A DNA stretch of 64,000 bases, from the NCBI GenBank assembly GCA_947177225.1, contig CAMWTS010000002.1:62001-126000 (forward strand). Reading direction: 5' to 3'. Below, piece after piece: positions 63,914-64,000 of the stretch. Every line of letters starts with the position of its first letter. Within the stretch, counting starts at the first letter, position 1. The stretch is from an uncultured Alistipes sp. (GTDB taxonomy: Bacteria > Bacteroidota > Bacteroidia > Bacteroidales > Rikenellaceae). The notes under the pieces were generated by a model. That model was not told the origin of the DNA. It was given only the letters and a program-made list of their open reading frames with translations, and ran no database searches. The position numbers were made by a program, and so were the translations under genes.

Positions 63914-64000
63914 GTATCGAGAACAGAGACTATTATATCACAACACTCCTCAATCTCGTCCTCGGAAATGGTCAGAGGCGGAGAGATGCGGAAGGCGGTG
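63904..64000 (-). CDS. Class III aminotransferase, C-terminal fragment
   Basis: The last 31 codons of a gene that enters from beyond the window. The end TAFRISPPLTISEDEIEEC followed by CDIIVSVLDTFS matches the C-terminus of class III PLP aminotransferases such as ornithine or acetylornithine aminotransferase; the exact substrate cannot be told from this piece. The final codons Thr-Phe-Ser-stop are read from the module C arm (TTTTTCGTGA), so the repeat supplies the stop codon. Confidence 0.7.
   Translation of the reverse strand, partial: TAFRISPPLTISEDEIEECCDIIVSVLDTFS

Overview
The window looks like a chromosomal segment of a Bacteroidales bacterium, most likely Rikenellaceae and Alistipes-like. 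This is an inference from gene content, high-looking GC and promoter style, not from a marker-gene comparison. Supporting signs are a SusC/SusD polysaccharide utilization locus, DUF4492 next to cydA, DUF3078, a family S46 peptidase, a GldE-like protein, and many Bacteroidetes promoter boxes (TAnnTTTG, sometimes with TTTG about 20 bases upstream).

Layout. 1-8.1 kb: end of rnhB, a GH20 hexosaminidase, an HdeD-like membrane protein, a repeat-rich gap, then thrS-infC, pdxA and a small exported protein. 8.5-29.7 kb: a beta-mannan utilization locus. Twelve minus-strand genes run GH5_7 mannanase, GH5_2 glucanase, GH27 alpha-galactosidase, CE7 esterase, SusC, SusD, two surface glycan-binding lipoproteins, GH26 mannanase, GH130 phosphorylase, GPH permease and mannobiose 2-epimerase. 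Divergent to them are a second GH26 and an overlapping AraC-family regulator. Surface enzymes and binders would cut and deacetylate galacto(gluco)mannan, SusCD would import oligosaccharides, periplasmic enzymes would trim them, the permease would import mannobiose, and the epimerase plus GH130 would give mannose-1-phosphate and glucose. 29.8-48 kb: eno, queA, an OmpA protein, B12-dependent nrdJ, a META lipoprotein, ridA, DUF4492-cydA-cydB, nfo, DUF3078, a ctp-type protease with a small membrane partner, and a DPP7-type S46 peptidase. 48-58 kb: MATE exporter, Sfp-type PPTase, GldE-like protein and the murG-murC-ftsQ-ftsA-ftsZ part of the division cluster. 58-64 kb: a 1.6 kb gap holding a strong candidate structured RNA gene, then exbB/exbD genes, a type I asparaginase and the end of a class III aminotransferase.

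The most unusual signal lies between genes. A dispersed composite repeat has a roughly 120-base module (called C here) whose central hairpin changes sequence between copies while both arms change together. It sits directly after gene ends in one fixed orientation, usually followed by two further modules with inverted ends (A and B). A second repeat family (D/E) has its own covarying hairpin with a two-base loop, and in one copy carries a full promoter. Other points of interest are a nine-C tract in the signal region of the GH5_7 mannanase, a coiled-coil-like insertion of about 120 residues in FtsQ, and the ncRNA candidate at 58.7-58.95 kb.
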